NCBI RefSeq assembly: GCF_905475465.1
Contig: NC_062246.1
Span: 10,938,001 to 11,002,000 of the forward strand
Length of the DNA: 64,000 bases
DNA from: Pieris napi
Lineage: Eukaryota > Arthropoda > Insecta > Lepidoptera > Pieridae
Direction: 5' to 3'
The notes beneath the pieces were generated by a model. It had not been told where the DNA came from. It was given only the letters and a program-made list of their open reading frames with translations, and did no database searches. Made by a program: the position numbers and the translations under genes. Shown piece by piece: positions 23,501 to 33,640 of this stretch (positions are counted from its first letter, which is position 1; each line of letters opens with the position of its first letter).

Positions 23501-26500
23501 ACATGTTACAATTTGCCCCCAGATTGCTGTAAGTTACTAACGACCGATGTTTATTTTTCCCCGGCTTAAATACTCAGAAATGTTCATTCGCGGTGGACCT
23601 CAAGATTGCATTGGAGCTGGCAATTCTTCAGGGTGGGATGACTGAAAAATAATTCTTGATTTTTATAGATCATTTTATCAAACACGCGAAACCTACCAAG
23701 AAAGAGCCAGTTCCGTTACTGCTCGATAATCATGGCTCACGTATGAATATTGCAGTTGTCGAAAAAGCCAAAGAAAACAATGTTATCGTTTCCCCCCATT
23801 GCTCCCACAATTTGCAACCTATGGTTGTAGGAGTCTACGACCCTTTTAAAAACCACGTGAACAGAGTACAAACTGCATCGATGTATAACAATCCAGGAAA
23901 AACGATGGCTATTTATGACATCCGAAGTGTAGTGAAGGAGTCATTATCACTTTCCTTGAACCCTGCAAATATCATCAGTGGATTTAAAGCTTCTGGTATT
24001 TGGTCTTTGAATGTTTATATTTTCCAAGATAGTGACTTTACGCCCTCTTATGTTACTGATCGTCCAGATCCTACAGAACAATCAGAAAATGTTCTAAATG
24101 AAAGTGAGAATTTATCGTTAAATCTTGAACATCCACAACTTTTTATTAGATTCTGCTCCTGAAGTGGATATCACCACAACGCATCACCACAAAATATACG
24201 CCACATTGAAACTGCGAACAAACCAACTCCAAGTTGCTCTGGTCAAAATCAATTTTCCCAATGAAAGATTAGACCATTACCAAAGGCGCCACCACGAAAA
24301 ACAAATATAATTTGCAGACACAAAAGGAAGTCTCCTATTCTGACAGATACACCTGAAAAAGAAGCTTTGAGAGTGAAATATGAAGAAAAGATGAAGAAAA
24401 AGCAAAAAAAGATGATAAAGAAAAGCGAAAGGGGAAAGGAAAAGTTAAAAAATCTGCGAAAAATAAAGATTGAAGGTGTCATATTGTTGTTTTTTTTGTT
24501 GTTACTACTTGCCCCAACAGATGTTACAACTAGCCCCAACCACGGGGTAAGTTGTAACACTTCCCTTTTTTCAAAAAAATCATAATTGTGAGATAGTTGG
24601 CTGTCGATTTGATAATATTTCAATTCGACTTCATAGATTAATAGTTAGAGTATCGATCAAAGTTTATTTGGTAATAATTTAGCCAATACACTTCATGATA
24701 TTCAATTATTTGTTAAAATTGTTACAACTAGCCCCTCGCTCCCCTACCTTAAATCATTAATATGTCAAATGGAAGAAACTAGCTGCCCACGATAGGGAAT
24801 CCTAGTGTGGTACCCGATTTTATGTGTAATAAAGATTTTTGTGCTAGTAGTGAAACCAAGGTACGAACAGACGAGAAAAACTGGCACTCTCTCCGTCACT
24901 CTTTTAAATTGCCAACCTTTACAGGTTCTTATTTCACATTATACTCCTTATCACATATTAAAGTAAAGATAAAGATTAATAACAAATAAAACGTTGCACC
25001 TCTCAACAAGGTGTAACAGGATGCACATACAGTGGAAACAACTCGAAAAAATGTATCAAGGTGAATTATCACAAATACAGTGGAATTTCTATTAGAAACG
25101 ATATTGCAAAATTTTAAAATCAGAACAGGAAACAGTACAGTCAAAATTAATATTTTAAAACTTATATCCAATTCTTATTTATTACTAGCAGTATTCAAAA
25201 AGAAATAAGTTTGTGACAAATAACTACTCTATTACGAAAACATAAGTCAATTCGTATCGGAAATTTGTATACTCATTGTTATAATACTTTCATTAAATCA
25301 GCATCTAGAATAACACGAGGTTATCAAGTAGATTGTGACTCAATCATATACCTTTTACTGTAAAGGACACCAGGAAGCATGACAAATATCAACGCTTTGT
25401 GAATGCAATTATGTCAATTAACAAGTATAATTTAATTGTTCTCTTTTAAGCGTCCGATCACAGTTTTACGTCAATCAAAATAAGCATATTTTAAGCTTAA
25501 CAACTTCAGTGTAATTAGATTTTACAAGTTAAACACTATATTGTGATATTAATTAATAATTTCTCAAGGAAATAAACTAAAATTGATATTTCGGTTTGCT
25601 GGTGCTTTTCTCGTTCGATTAGTATCGCGAGAAAATGATGTCAGGTACAGGTGATACCAGCCAGGTAAAAACAGGTAAGTTAACGTTTATTTTAGTTTTC
25701 TATTTATCAATTTTCGATTATCATTTTCTAGTTTTTTTCAGATCTGTGGAGAAGCTGAGCAATAGGGGTGTCTCAAATATCCCCTTTCCTACAAAGTGAC
25801 TTTACTTACTTAACGTGAAGAATAAGTATCGCAATACAGCGAGGAAATGCTGCCAGTGTTAAAGGTACACTGCCCTTCACCAAACTTTTTAAAGTTGTTT
25901 TAATTTTCTTTTTATTAATATTAATAATTTTTATTATTACTATGTAGATTAAGAAAATTGTAAATACTGTATATTTGATTATTATGATTACTAATAAACT
26001 TTATTTACTTCAATTAGGCCTGGTAGTTAGTCACAGTAAATACTCTATCCATAATATCCAAACTCATAGTTAAAACTAAGTGTTTATTAATTTTTCAAAC
26101 TACATTAAAAACTACGCAAGCTTTTAATGACTCTATTACATTTCTGTTCCCATTTACAGTAACAGAATAAAAATCAACAATGCAATATAATTTCCCAAGC
26201 GGTAACCCATCACGCTTGCAACATCCGATTACGAAACATACGTTGAATGAATGTATGAACAGAATTTGGTTCAGTTACTTTTTGGCGTAATTTAGAGACG
26301 GAACGCAACCTCACAATAATGTATTGGATTTTGACATATGTGTGATTAAATTTGTATTGTTTTTTAGAGCCTTTATTTTTTAATTTCCATTTTAAAAGTT
26401 GTTTGTTATAGCTAAATATTTGTAGTAAAATGTAAGTCGCCTGTGGATATGGATCTCACTTGGGTATAGGCCTTCTCCAACCCTTTCAGATGACTATCTT

Positions 26501-29135
26501 TGCCAATAGTCTGCCAGTCTTTTCCTGCTATTTTTTTTCACCTTCTTTTTGGCTTGCCCACTCTTTTCCCGGATGGTCCCTTCCATTGTTATTAATGTTT
26601 TATGCATTATAATTCTCTATGAGACTTTTAAGTCACTTTTTGCAGCGCACCACCACCTTTAGCTGCGCATTTAAGTTTCCGAACAAATTCTTACGGTCCT
26701 TTACGTAAAGAGCGTACCATTACGTAAAAGGTTCAACGCAATTACGAGCCCTCTGTTCCTGTCTGATATGTTTTGTTTTTGTTTACGAAGCCAAAAACCA
26801 AAATCCGACGGAAATGGAAATCGGATCTCTTAAGCACAGAAGCGCAATAAAGATTGACCGATACGGATCCAAAGTTACTTTGTGTCGGTAATTTATATCA
26901 GTAAAAGCAATCTTATAATAGAAAGTTAGCCTTATAAAAACGAAGACCGTCAAATTGCACGTAGCAACCGTGTTTCGCCTTAATATGATTGTACTATTTA
27001 GTAGCTACATACCAACATATGGAACATTTTTCGGAAGAATTTCAGAGTTCAGCCTTGCGATTCTGTAACTCACTTTTCGAACTCACACAGCGGTTTTCGC
27101 ATCGGTGGTCGCTCTGAAATCAGTCGTGAAGCAGTCATTTTATGATTTGTCATTCTGATAAACAATAAACTACAAGCTCCCACCTTTTCAGAATGCCAAA
27201 TCATAAAATGACTGCTTCACGACTGATAGCGACCGCCGGTACGAAAACCACTGTGTGAGTTCGAAAAGTGAGTTACAGAATCGCAGGGCTGCTGTCGAGT
27301 TAGTCAGCCAGTTCAAGTATAATTGTTACGTGTAACCCGCAAAGATGTAAGAATTTGTAATCGTTTTATTTGTTCGTGGTCTTGACGATTTGTGGTTTGA
27401 ATGAGTCAGTGTCAAGGTGTTATTCTTAAGCAATTACATAACAGTATTGATATTTTTGTGTCTATTTTTTTAGATAACTTTTTTCCTATAACACTCCGAA
27501 TAAGCTTATTCTAATTATTATTGGTTAATTGACAAGGAATGTGTTGAGTTCTATTACTTTTATCTTATCGTACAGACGCAATTTTAATGAACTAATACGA
27601 ATTATTTTTCATATAATATCTATACACATAGAGAAATGATGATAGTATTTAGACATTTATATAGCCTAAGTTTACACCACAGGCACATTATTATAATTTC
27701 TATTAAACTGTGGTAGATTTAAAAAAAGAGCGTTACCACTTCTGTTTCTGGACAAAGCATCGAGTAGGCTTGATTCTGTCTAAATTTTAAATTAAGAATT
27801 TTTTCAAACAGTTTAAGTTTTTTTCTCATGTTTTTATTTGTTTTTTTATTTTTGGCCAGAGTCAAGGTCTAATAATTGGAATGAGTGCTACATAAAACCT
27901 TTTTGTTTATTTATTTATTCAATTGTAACGTTTTTTTCCTTTATCATTTAGTTTATATTATATGTCAAATTAAAGGTGAAACTTTTAATGATGTTTAAAC
28001 AAACTTTATCATTTAAACTTGAATTATAACAGTAAAGCAGCTCCTGGGTTCGATTTCTAGCAAAATTAAAATTAATTCGGTTCGTAAAATAAAATTCGAT
28101 ATAAATTAAACTAAATTTGAACAGATTTAAAAAGGTTTCCGTTTAAATTTAACTCCATACATAATACATCGATAATTTTATACTTACATAACTGGTAACA
28201 CTGGTTTGGTGAACAGGATTAAATCTAGTTCACAAACCAAACTTACTTTTAATCGTTGATATAACAGTGTTATGCAATTTTAAGTACAGACTATTACATA
28301 TTTTTTGACGAATTTAAGCCAGAAAATGCATCAACATAAATTTGTAGTCTGTTAAAAACAGCGAACAATCACCGGATAAAAAAATCACGGAAATGTATGC
28401 AATATGCAAATAATAGAAGTAACGAGCTAAAATGGTCTATTACAAAATTAATTACGGCAATTGTATCACGCAAGAGACTAATTATCATTAACGAGATTTC
28501 TCTATCACTTAATTGTTTCAAGTGGGTTGACTATATCATAGAGTTTGATTTTATATAGTTTCGTTGACACTTTCATTTTCTTTCCAGAAAGATCAGAAAC
28601 GAAACTTAGCGCTAATTCTAACGCCCGTACGTCAAAAATTTATTTTGACATCACAGGAGTCATACTCTCGTTTCTGAGTCTTAAGCCTAAATTTGTCTGG
28701 AAGGTGCTTGGTTAACAATAAGGCCGTAAAGTAGTGTTTCCTTTTGTTTAGGCTTAAATATTTTTATTAAAAACTAATTGTAAAAATACTACCTACGTGC
28801 AAAGTAAAAAAAAAGACAACTTTTATTGCTATCAAATTAATTAATGTCATTAAAAAAAGCTTGTTTTATTGTGCCTATAAAAAGCTTATCTTTGACAATG
28901 AACTTTTCGGAGCACGATATTTGATATTTTACTTTCACTTTCAATTCAACAAATAAAATAACATTAAACTCAAATTAAATTAATCTGTGTATTAGTATTG
29001 TAATTATATAAAGAACGAACCTCTCAAAACATCAGCAGGGATCAGCCGTTTGAAAGTCTTTGAATCATCGTCTTCTTTCTTCTCTTCAGCGGCAAAAGCC
29101 AAGGCGAAAACAGCCAAAACAACAAAGTACTTCAT
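20516..29135 (-). CDS. Secreted single-domain von Willebrand factor C (SVC) protein
   Basis: Small secreted Cys-rich protein of the arthropod SVC family (relatives include Vago; members often respond to infection, feeding or stress). Coding exons in order: 29135-29021, 21378-21190, 20649-20516; phases join exactly to 145 residues. A signal peptide (MKYFVVLAVFALAFAA) is followed by an acidic EEKKEDDD stretch. The SVC domain covers about residues 40-120, with cysteines at 44, 50, 65, 70, 87, 97, 113, 114 and 119, including the family's CC-x4-C end (CCPQFTC). The tail is proline-rich then Lys/Glu-rich (PTPPPEEKKDEKKSA). The canonical domain has eight cysteines; one here, probably C50, is extra. 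Intron 1 is 7.6 kb and transposon-filled; intron 2 carries a SINE. The family is clear; the exact function is not. Confidence 0.9.
20712..20958 (+). mobile_element. tRNA-derived SINE (type B) in SVC intron 2
   Basis: The A-box region TGGTCTAGTGGTTGTAG and B box GGGTTCGATCACC are intact. The body has 'gagcatttggtgttgtgctt', and the tail 'tgggactaggtcaattggtg' runs into a short A-rich stretch. It is antisense to the host gene. A second copy, inverted, is at 59811-60054. Confidence 0.8.
21385..23095. other. SVC intron 1, part without recognised genes
   Basis: AT-rich intron sequence. A short segment near 21640-21690 reads PDLDSKFKQLLKTHF in plus frame, like the worn end of a LINE reverse transcriptase. 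A (TA)n tract lies at 22522-22540. Nothing else is supported. Confidence 0.4.
22522..22540. repeat. (TA)n microsatellite
   Basis: Short pure TA tract in SVC intron 1. Confidence 0.8.
23100..24744 (+). mobile_element. Decayed pogo-like DNA transposon with subterminal repeats
   Basis: The terminal inverted repeats are GGGGAGCGCGGGGCTTGTTG at the left and the near-complement at the right, ending 24744. Both sides are flanked by TA (23098-23099, 24745-24746). The 16-mer GGGGCTWGTTGTAACA recurs inside both ends at 23465-23480 (+), 23488-23503 (+), 23504-23519 (-), 24501-24515 (-, 15-nt degenerate), 24522-24537 (-) and 24544-24559 (+), besides the two termini. The pair at 23488-23519 is a direct head-to-head palindrome. 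The 1.65-kb length and missing N-terminal DNA-binding region suggest an internal deletion. It sits in SVC intron 1. Confidence 0.85.
23580..24476 (+). pseudogene. Pogo-like (DDE_1) transposase remnant
   Basis: Only the C-terminal half of a pogo/Tigger-type transposase is present. The block around GAGNSSGW (23610) is off-frame with what follows. From 23656 the frame reads LLLDNHGSR, with the second catalytic Asp at 23725-23727. It continues CSHNLQPMVVGVYDPFK, where family members have LQPLDVG; the expected third Asp (23824-23826) is Val. Then come NPGKTMAIYDI, NIISGFKASGIW and a C-terminal KSPILTDTPEKEAL followed by a Lys-rich tail. In-frame stops lie at 24160-24162 and near 24260. It is therefore inactive twice over: broken frame and lost catalytic residue. 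Confidence 0.85.
24772..24840 (+). repeat. Short dispersed repeat ('gggaatcctagtgtgg' type)
   Basis: The block 'ctgcccacgatagggaatcc..aataaagattt' immediately follows the pogo-like element. Related blocks are at 112-180 and 60783-60895; the last is the longest and ends in AATAAAGATT. Probably a retroelement 3' end. Confidence 0.5.
25600..25675 (+). other. Candidate first exon of an unknown + strand transcript
   Basis: A short ATG ATG opening encodes MMSGTGDTSQVKT and runs straight into a strong donor (ACAG|GTAAGT at 25674). It is preceded by 'ctcgttcgattagtatcgcg', which resembles an initiator with CpGs. An acceptor only 66 nt later (ttttttcag, ends 25740) would give a stop after five more codons, so the rest of any gene is not visible. 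It lies inside SVC intron 1 on the other strand. Could be chance. Confidence 0.2.
25826..25985 (+). mobile_element. Retroelement remnant ('IQRGNAAS' type), copy 4
   Basis: Only the end of the coding block remains ('gcaatacagcgaggaaatgc', 'tgccagtgttaaaggtacac'). It is followed by the shared tail with 'tactatgtagattaagaaaa' and 'ttgtaaatactg'. Plus orientation. Confidence 0.55.
26440..26600 (-). mobile_element. LINE remnant (end of RT ORF)
   Basis: Contains 'tataggccttctccaaccct', 'tttgccaatagtctgccagt' and 'ttggcttgcccactcttttc', the complement of the LINE tail that encodes RxRRWxDD followed by WxRLAxDRxxWxxLEEA. Stops abound. SVC intron 1. Confidence 0.45.
26640..26770. repeat. Dispersed repeat ('GAGAGTGTCC' family), decayed
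   Basis: Shares 'cgcaccaccacc' and 'aaagagcgtaccatt' with a repeat whose better copies are at 34655-34860, 37825-37955, 52972-53105 and 55885-56010. Those carry 'ccggcaacg', 'ggcattgagagtgtc' and 'gaggctcatctgatgtt'. Probably a LINE 3' end. Confidence 0.4.
27052..27289. mobile_element. Fold-back MITE, hairpin family copy 2
   Basis: Full-length 238-bp copy. Each arm has about 100 bp, reading GCCTTGCGATTCTGTAACTC at the left, then 'ttttatgatttg.cattct', an off-centre spacer with 'aactacaagctcccaccttt', and the complement. It lies in SVC intron 1. Transcribed, it would fold into a long hairpin. Confidence 0.8.
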
Positions 29136-29300
29136 TTTAACACCTTACGAGCGCCACACGTCAAAAAAAAAATGATATGTCAAATTTACGCGCGCTTTTC
29201 GTCTGACAGCTCCGTGTTGGGCGACTGAGTTGCGCGAACACCTTTCGCTGGGTTTTATTCGGAACTATCAAGAGGGGAGTGAATGTTAGCAAAATGGCGG
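29136..29300. promoter_or_regulatory. SVC promoter region, possibly bidirectional
   Basis: The sequence directly upstream of the SVC start is locally GC-richer ('acgcgcgcttttcgtctgac', 'gagttgcgcgaacacctttc'). On the plus strand it leads to AAAATGGCGGTTTGCAG|GTATT at 29291-29312. The AANATGGCGG context resembles a YY1-type initiator, with an ATG at 29294 and a donor 14 nt later. No downstream exon of a divergent gene could be found, so this is tentative. Confidence 0.3.
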
Positions 29301-29663
29301 TTTGCAGGTATTATTTTTATTTTATAACGTTTCAGGGTTGGCTTTGTTGCAAAATCCGTGCATCGTGTGAATGACACATGATTTTTTATGTTTCTAGAAG
29401 TTTATTATCTAATCGATTACATATAAGTGTATATTTTTGTAAAGAGTTGCAACATTTCTCTTGATTACTCTTCCTACTTAATCATTTAATCTTAAGTAAA
29501 AAGAAAGTAACTTAGAGTTCTACAAATGGATGCCGTTGAAATTGACAATACCCTGGAGTCCCTAAGCGTCACTTTCTATCAGCACGTATTTTGTATTTAA
29601 TAGTCATGTCACATAAATGGGAAGTAAAAAAAGTCCCCGCCATAATTTATGGTTTCATATGTT

Positions 29664-29978
29664 TCAGAATATTAGGCTTAGCACTAAAAACGACAAAATA
29701 TCTCGCGAGTTCCAACAATATGCAGATCTGTCCATAATTACTACATTCTTGTAATTATTTAATATTGCTGCACGTGTAGCCGCAGCGACCATAGGCGCGG
29801 TGGTGGTACCCAACTTTTCTTGTACCTGAGCATTGCGATTGTCTTGAGCAGCAGCTGTGCCAACAGCTGGTGCAGCAATTGGGGCAGACTGTCCCACAGG
29901 TTCGATCCAGTCTTCATGCACTGGGGTTGGGACTGGTTGACAGCAACAACAGCCTGTTCCTTTGCATACTGTATACAT
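29664..29978 (-). CDS. Candidate small Cys-rich protein, unknown function
   Basis: A single-exon frame of 104 codons from ATG at 29978. The N-terminus has a run of four cysteines (KGTGCCCCQPVPTP). An alanine/proline-rich middle follows (APIAAPAVGTAAA, TTTAPMVAAATRAA), and the end is hydrophobic (SFLVLSLIF). The composition is less AT-rich than its surroundings and not simple-sequence, which favours real or recently functional coding sequence. The Cys cluster could be a palmitoylation site and the end a membrane anchor, but I recognise no domain. A start 15 codons upstream (30023) is possible but AT-rich. An ATTAAA on the minus strand lies about 60 bp downstream. It could be a gene, a retrocopy or chance. 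Confidence 0.4.
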   Translation of the reverse strand: MYTVCKGTGCCCCQPVPTPVHEDWIEPVGQSAPIAAPAVGTAAAQDNRNAQVQEKLGTTTAPMVAAATRAAILNNYKNVVIMDRSAYCWNSRDILSFLVLSLIF

Positions 29979-30584
29979 TTTATTACGTATAATATACAAA
30001 TTCTTTACAACAACAACATACACAGATGAGGTTCTGGTTAGGATTGTTCTTCAACTGTTAAAGCAAAGAATTTAATTCAAAACAGTATATTCTTAATGCA
30101 ATATAAAACTTGTGAACAGTGTTCCATGGGGGCATCGCCCTGACATCTAGGTTCGTACCACGAAGAAACTTAGATGGTACCAATGTATTATATTTCAACA
30201 ACAAAAGAGTTTTTATTTTTCACTATATGTTACGAAATTTACAATATATGTATCCTATAATGAGATTAAATTTCGGGGGTAATTACTGCAATCTTTCTTA
30301 TTTTCTTATTTCCAATTTAATTTAATACTTATACAATAGAAGACTTAATAATATAAAAATTAAACTTTAAACATAATATAAAACCTAACCTCTTTATAAC
30401 TAATTATAAATAATGCAATTCTTGTGAATTCAGCCAGTGTGCAACTAAATATATCCGTCTCACATGCAATAATATTCAAGAGTATGCGCTTGAGGCACTG
30501 CGCGTTGGCACACGCAGTCCCTGTCTCTCCAACGTTTAATTATTATAATATATTCTATCTCTAAGGACCTTAACAAAATATAAT

Positions 30585-30830
30585 ATGACTAGTGGACCCG
30601 ACAGACGTTGTCCTGCATGATATATCAAGCAATTAGTAAAGCAAAGTATGAAAGTACCGACTGCAGCGCCATCTGGCTGGCTGATTTGTGAATCTAAACC
30701 ATTCCCAGATCCCCTTGAACACACACAAAAAATTTCATCAAAATCGGTCCAGTCGTTTGAGAGAAGTTCAGTGACATACACACTCGCAGAAGAATTATAT
30801 ATATATATAGATAGTAAGGTCCTTATCTCT
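30585..30830. repeat. LINE 3'-end repeat with (TA)n tail
   Basis: Begins 'actagtggacccgacagacg' and contains 'aaaatcggtccagtcgtttg' and 'agttcagtgacatacacac'. It ends in a (TA)n/GATA tract. The 'gacccg..aaaatcggtccag' layout is shared with blocks at 43972 and 55015 and is typical of truncated RTE-like ends in Lepidoptera (from memory). Confidence 0.55.
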
Positions 30831-31044
30831 AACTGGTTGTATCCTACTATACCCAAGACAAACAAAGTTGGATACATAACTGGGTAGAATGGGTAAATCA
30901 ATTTATTATCTTTCATTTCCGGCAAGACATTTAAATAAAACTAGAACGAAAACAACTTAAGTCGACATATTTAATGCTTTATAAATATCAAAGCAATTAA
31001 TGCGAGTTACGAAAATATTGTAATAAACGGAAGTTTTATATACC

Positions 31045-31275
31045 GACAACCTTTTTAGGTCTGGGCCTCAGATTTCTAGATTTTTTTCAAGATCATCTGT
31101 CAATGTAATAGGCAAGGATCAGCCTCTTGTGCCTGACACACGCCATTGACTTTTTGGGTCTAAGGCAAGTCGGTTTCCTCACAATGTTTTCCTTCACCGT
31201 TCGAGCTGTTAAATGCGCACATATATACAGAGAGTCCATTGGTGCACAGCCGGGAATCGAACCTACGACCTTAGT
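31045..31275 (-). mobile_element. tRNA-derived SINE (type A)
   Basis: Near full-length, minus orientation. It has the 3' part 'ggtctgggcctcagatttct', 'cctgacacacgccattgact' and 'gtcggtttcctcacaatg', and the head with B box complement 'gccgggaatcgaaccta'. The A-box side is truncated at about 31275. Confidence 0.75.
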
Positions 31276-31299
31276 AATATAATGTATATAGGTAGCGAA

Positions 31300-32370
31300 C
31301 ATTGGTTTAAGTATTATTTAATTGTAATTCACGCTCATAATAAATAATAAAGAGACAATATTATTCCAATTCGCAAATCTCCAAATAGTTTCCATGTTAA
31401 AGAGATTCGAGAGTTAGGTATATATTAATGATGTTTTTTGCATAGGTATACCAGTATTCCATTTTTGTCTATATCTTATTGGTTTAGTACTGTAAGGAAA
31501 GTGTATGTATTATTTGTGATTAAATAAATAAATTAGTTTAATTGTTTTATTTTATTAATGTTGGATGTTACGGAAAAAATAAATATTTTAAAATAAAGTC
31601 CCCCAGCCGCGTTTATGAACGTGATATACTCAAAAACTGCCAAACGTATTTGTACGGCTTTGCATTTATAGTATGATTCCTGTAAAAGGTTTAAACATAT
31701 AATTCACTATGTTTTTATGTAAATTAAGAAACAAAATGTTTCCGTTGAAGCGATCCAAACGTCAAACACGAAATCCACTTAGACGAGGCCAGCAGAACTA
31801 ATAAATGTTACCTAACTTTTTTATTATTTGTGTGGTCTTTAATTTATTCAATTCGAGAGTTAAAGCTCACTTGTCACTACAATTAATAACCCAAGACGTC
31901 AATTAACATAGTAGTGCTATATATATTATGTATGACATGACAAATTGCGCGCGAATGTACTTTCACGAAAGCGTCAGCATAGATAAAAAATTAAATTTTC
32001 AGTGGTAGGCTTATGGCCAAGTGTGGACTGTTCTTTCTTATTGTTCATTTGGTGTGGTTTGGTTTCTATCTATGATACATAAGAGGATTTGTAACGATTT
32101 TATGAACTAATTTTATTACATCACTGTCTCAGGAACTCTCTTAACGTTATAAATATTTTTTTGGCTAGCTCTTTATATCACAGGGTAGGGTTAACAGAAA
32201 GAAATGAATCAGTACTTTTTTTGTAGCTATAAATAAAATATAATAAAATGTTGTTTCTTATAAGCAAGGCATCATTTATAAAGACTAAATACCTATGTCT
32301 AAATTTACATTACGATTCAAGACCGACAAAGTACTTGCGAGCCTTCGGTGTGAGTGTATACGGAATCACT
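31300..32370. other. Intergenic sequence, nothing recognised
   Basis: AT-rich with no exon, repeat or regulatory element I can support. Confidence 0.4.
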
Positions 32371-32374
32371 TGAC

Positions 32375-32660
32375 AAAGTCAAAGTCAAAATCATTTATTC
32401 ATATAGGTACCACAATGTACCTACACTTATGAACGTCAAAAAATATATATATATTTATATATGATATGCTTTTAATTTTACATTTACTGCCAGTTCTCAA
32501 ATTAAGGGCGTAGAACGAAAGAGAAGAACTGGCAATAAACTCTCCGCCACTCTTTTTAATCGCCAAGTTTTTTGAAAAGCAAACAAAACAAAAAACAAAG
32601 ATGAGTCCTCTATCAGCAGGAGGTATGGTGAAATAGGAGCACGCACTTACATCTAGTGAA
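32375..32660 (+). mobile_element. LINE 3'-end repeat ('actggcaataaactc' type), copy 1
   Basis: Contains 'gtcaaaatcatttattcata', 'tgtacctacacttatgaacg', 'gagaagaactggcaataaac', 'tccgccactctttttaatcg' and 'gaaataggagcacgcactta'. The same block recurs at 35290-35640 (+), 40925-41085 (+), 41090-41300 (-) and 59325-59605 (-), with a scrap near 24875-24925. No coding capacity. Probably a retroelement 3' UTR. Confidence 0.6.
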
Positions 32661-32678
32661 CCTACGCACTTACAACTA

Positions 32679-32736
32679 GTGTTTTTAATTTTTAATACAA
32701 CTGGTAGAAACCAGTTGTATTAAAAATTAAAAACAC
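32679..32736. repeat. Perfect 27-bp hairpin with 4-nt loop
   Basis: Arms 32679-32705 and 32710-32736 are exact complements around the loop AGAA, starting GTGTTTTTAATTTTTAATAC. It sits at the 3' edge of the LINE-end repeat copy. Confidence 0.85.
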
Positions 32737-33051
32737 ATAACCGTCGGAAAAAAACAGCTGTGGCTGTAAATAGTTTGCTATTTAACATTAAAAACGGTTC
32801 ATATTCCTAATGTGATTCATTTCAATAATATTAACTTCCTGACCGTACTGCTTATAATAAAGTCCTTTCTCTTAGTACGTCATTGATTCACAGATAAGCT
32901 TTCATAACTTATGCTTAAATGTACGCTTAATATGTATTTATAAAAAACCAATTGTATCGTTTCTATATGAAAATTTATTTAAGTAATTATTTTTAAGTTT
33001 GTAATGAGTGTATCACATATAACCTAAACCATCCTTGTGAATAAAATAATT

Positions 33052-33166
33052 CAGTGCCGCTACCTTTTTAGGCCTGGGCCTCAGATTACTGTATCTGTTT
33101 CATAATCATTTGTGTGGCCTAGTGGCTTCAGCGTGCGACTCTCATCCCAGAGGTCGTGAAAGTTCA
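33052..33166. mobile_element. Two SINE type A fragments fused in opposite orientation
   Basis: 33052-33112 is the SINE 3' end in minus orientation ('tttttaggcctgggcctcag'). At 33113 it switches abruptly to the 5' head in plus orientation ('tggcctagtggcttcagcgt', then 'ctctcatcccagaggtcgtg'). The whole middle is absent. Confidence 0.6.
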
Positions 33167-33459
33167 CATAAAAATTTGTGAAGTAGTTTTTGAGTTTATG
33201 GCTAACAGGAAAACGGAGAGACGGCCGAAGACTTAGTTTCTAATATGTATTAAAGCACTTGAGACACAAAAAAAATAAACTAAATAATGACTTATCGTAT
33301 ATATAACGACATGTATAAAAGTAAGTATATAAAGACTCGAGAATCGAACACCGACCTGTAGGATATATTATAATAAACATAATCCTATTATAATTTTTTT
33401 ATAGATAACAAATTACACTAAATTTTATCTGTACTAAGTATTATCTATTTTCTAGTTAA

Positions 33460-33640
33460 TTTGCAAACACTGCAGGTCCTCCTCCAAGGATCTCCAGGTA
33501 TCTCTGTCATGGGCAAGCTGCAGATCGAGCCAGCCGTTCTGATATTGTCATCCGGCCACCTTCTGAGCGGTCTTCTTCTGGATCATTTCCTAATAGGGCC
33601 TCCCCACCACCTACCCCAACTGTTGGATGTATGTACATTA
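33460..33640 (-). mobile_element. LINE RT tail remnant
   Basis: The minus strand reads RRPLRRWPDDNIRTAG, then a frameshifted segment matching the WxRxAxDRxxWxxLEEA tail. It is the same family as 41345-41835. The plus-strand open frame over it is a shadow. Confidence 0.5.

Noticed and set aside
30648..30887. 79-codon plus-strand ORF
   Set aside because: Lies in a LINE-end repeat with a (TA)n tail; translation of non-coding repeat.
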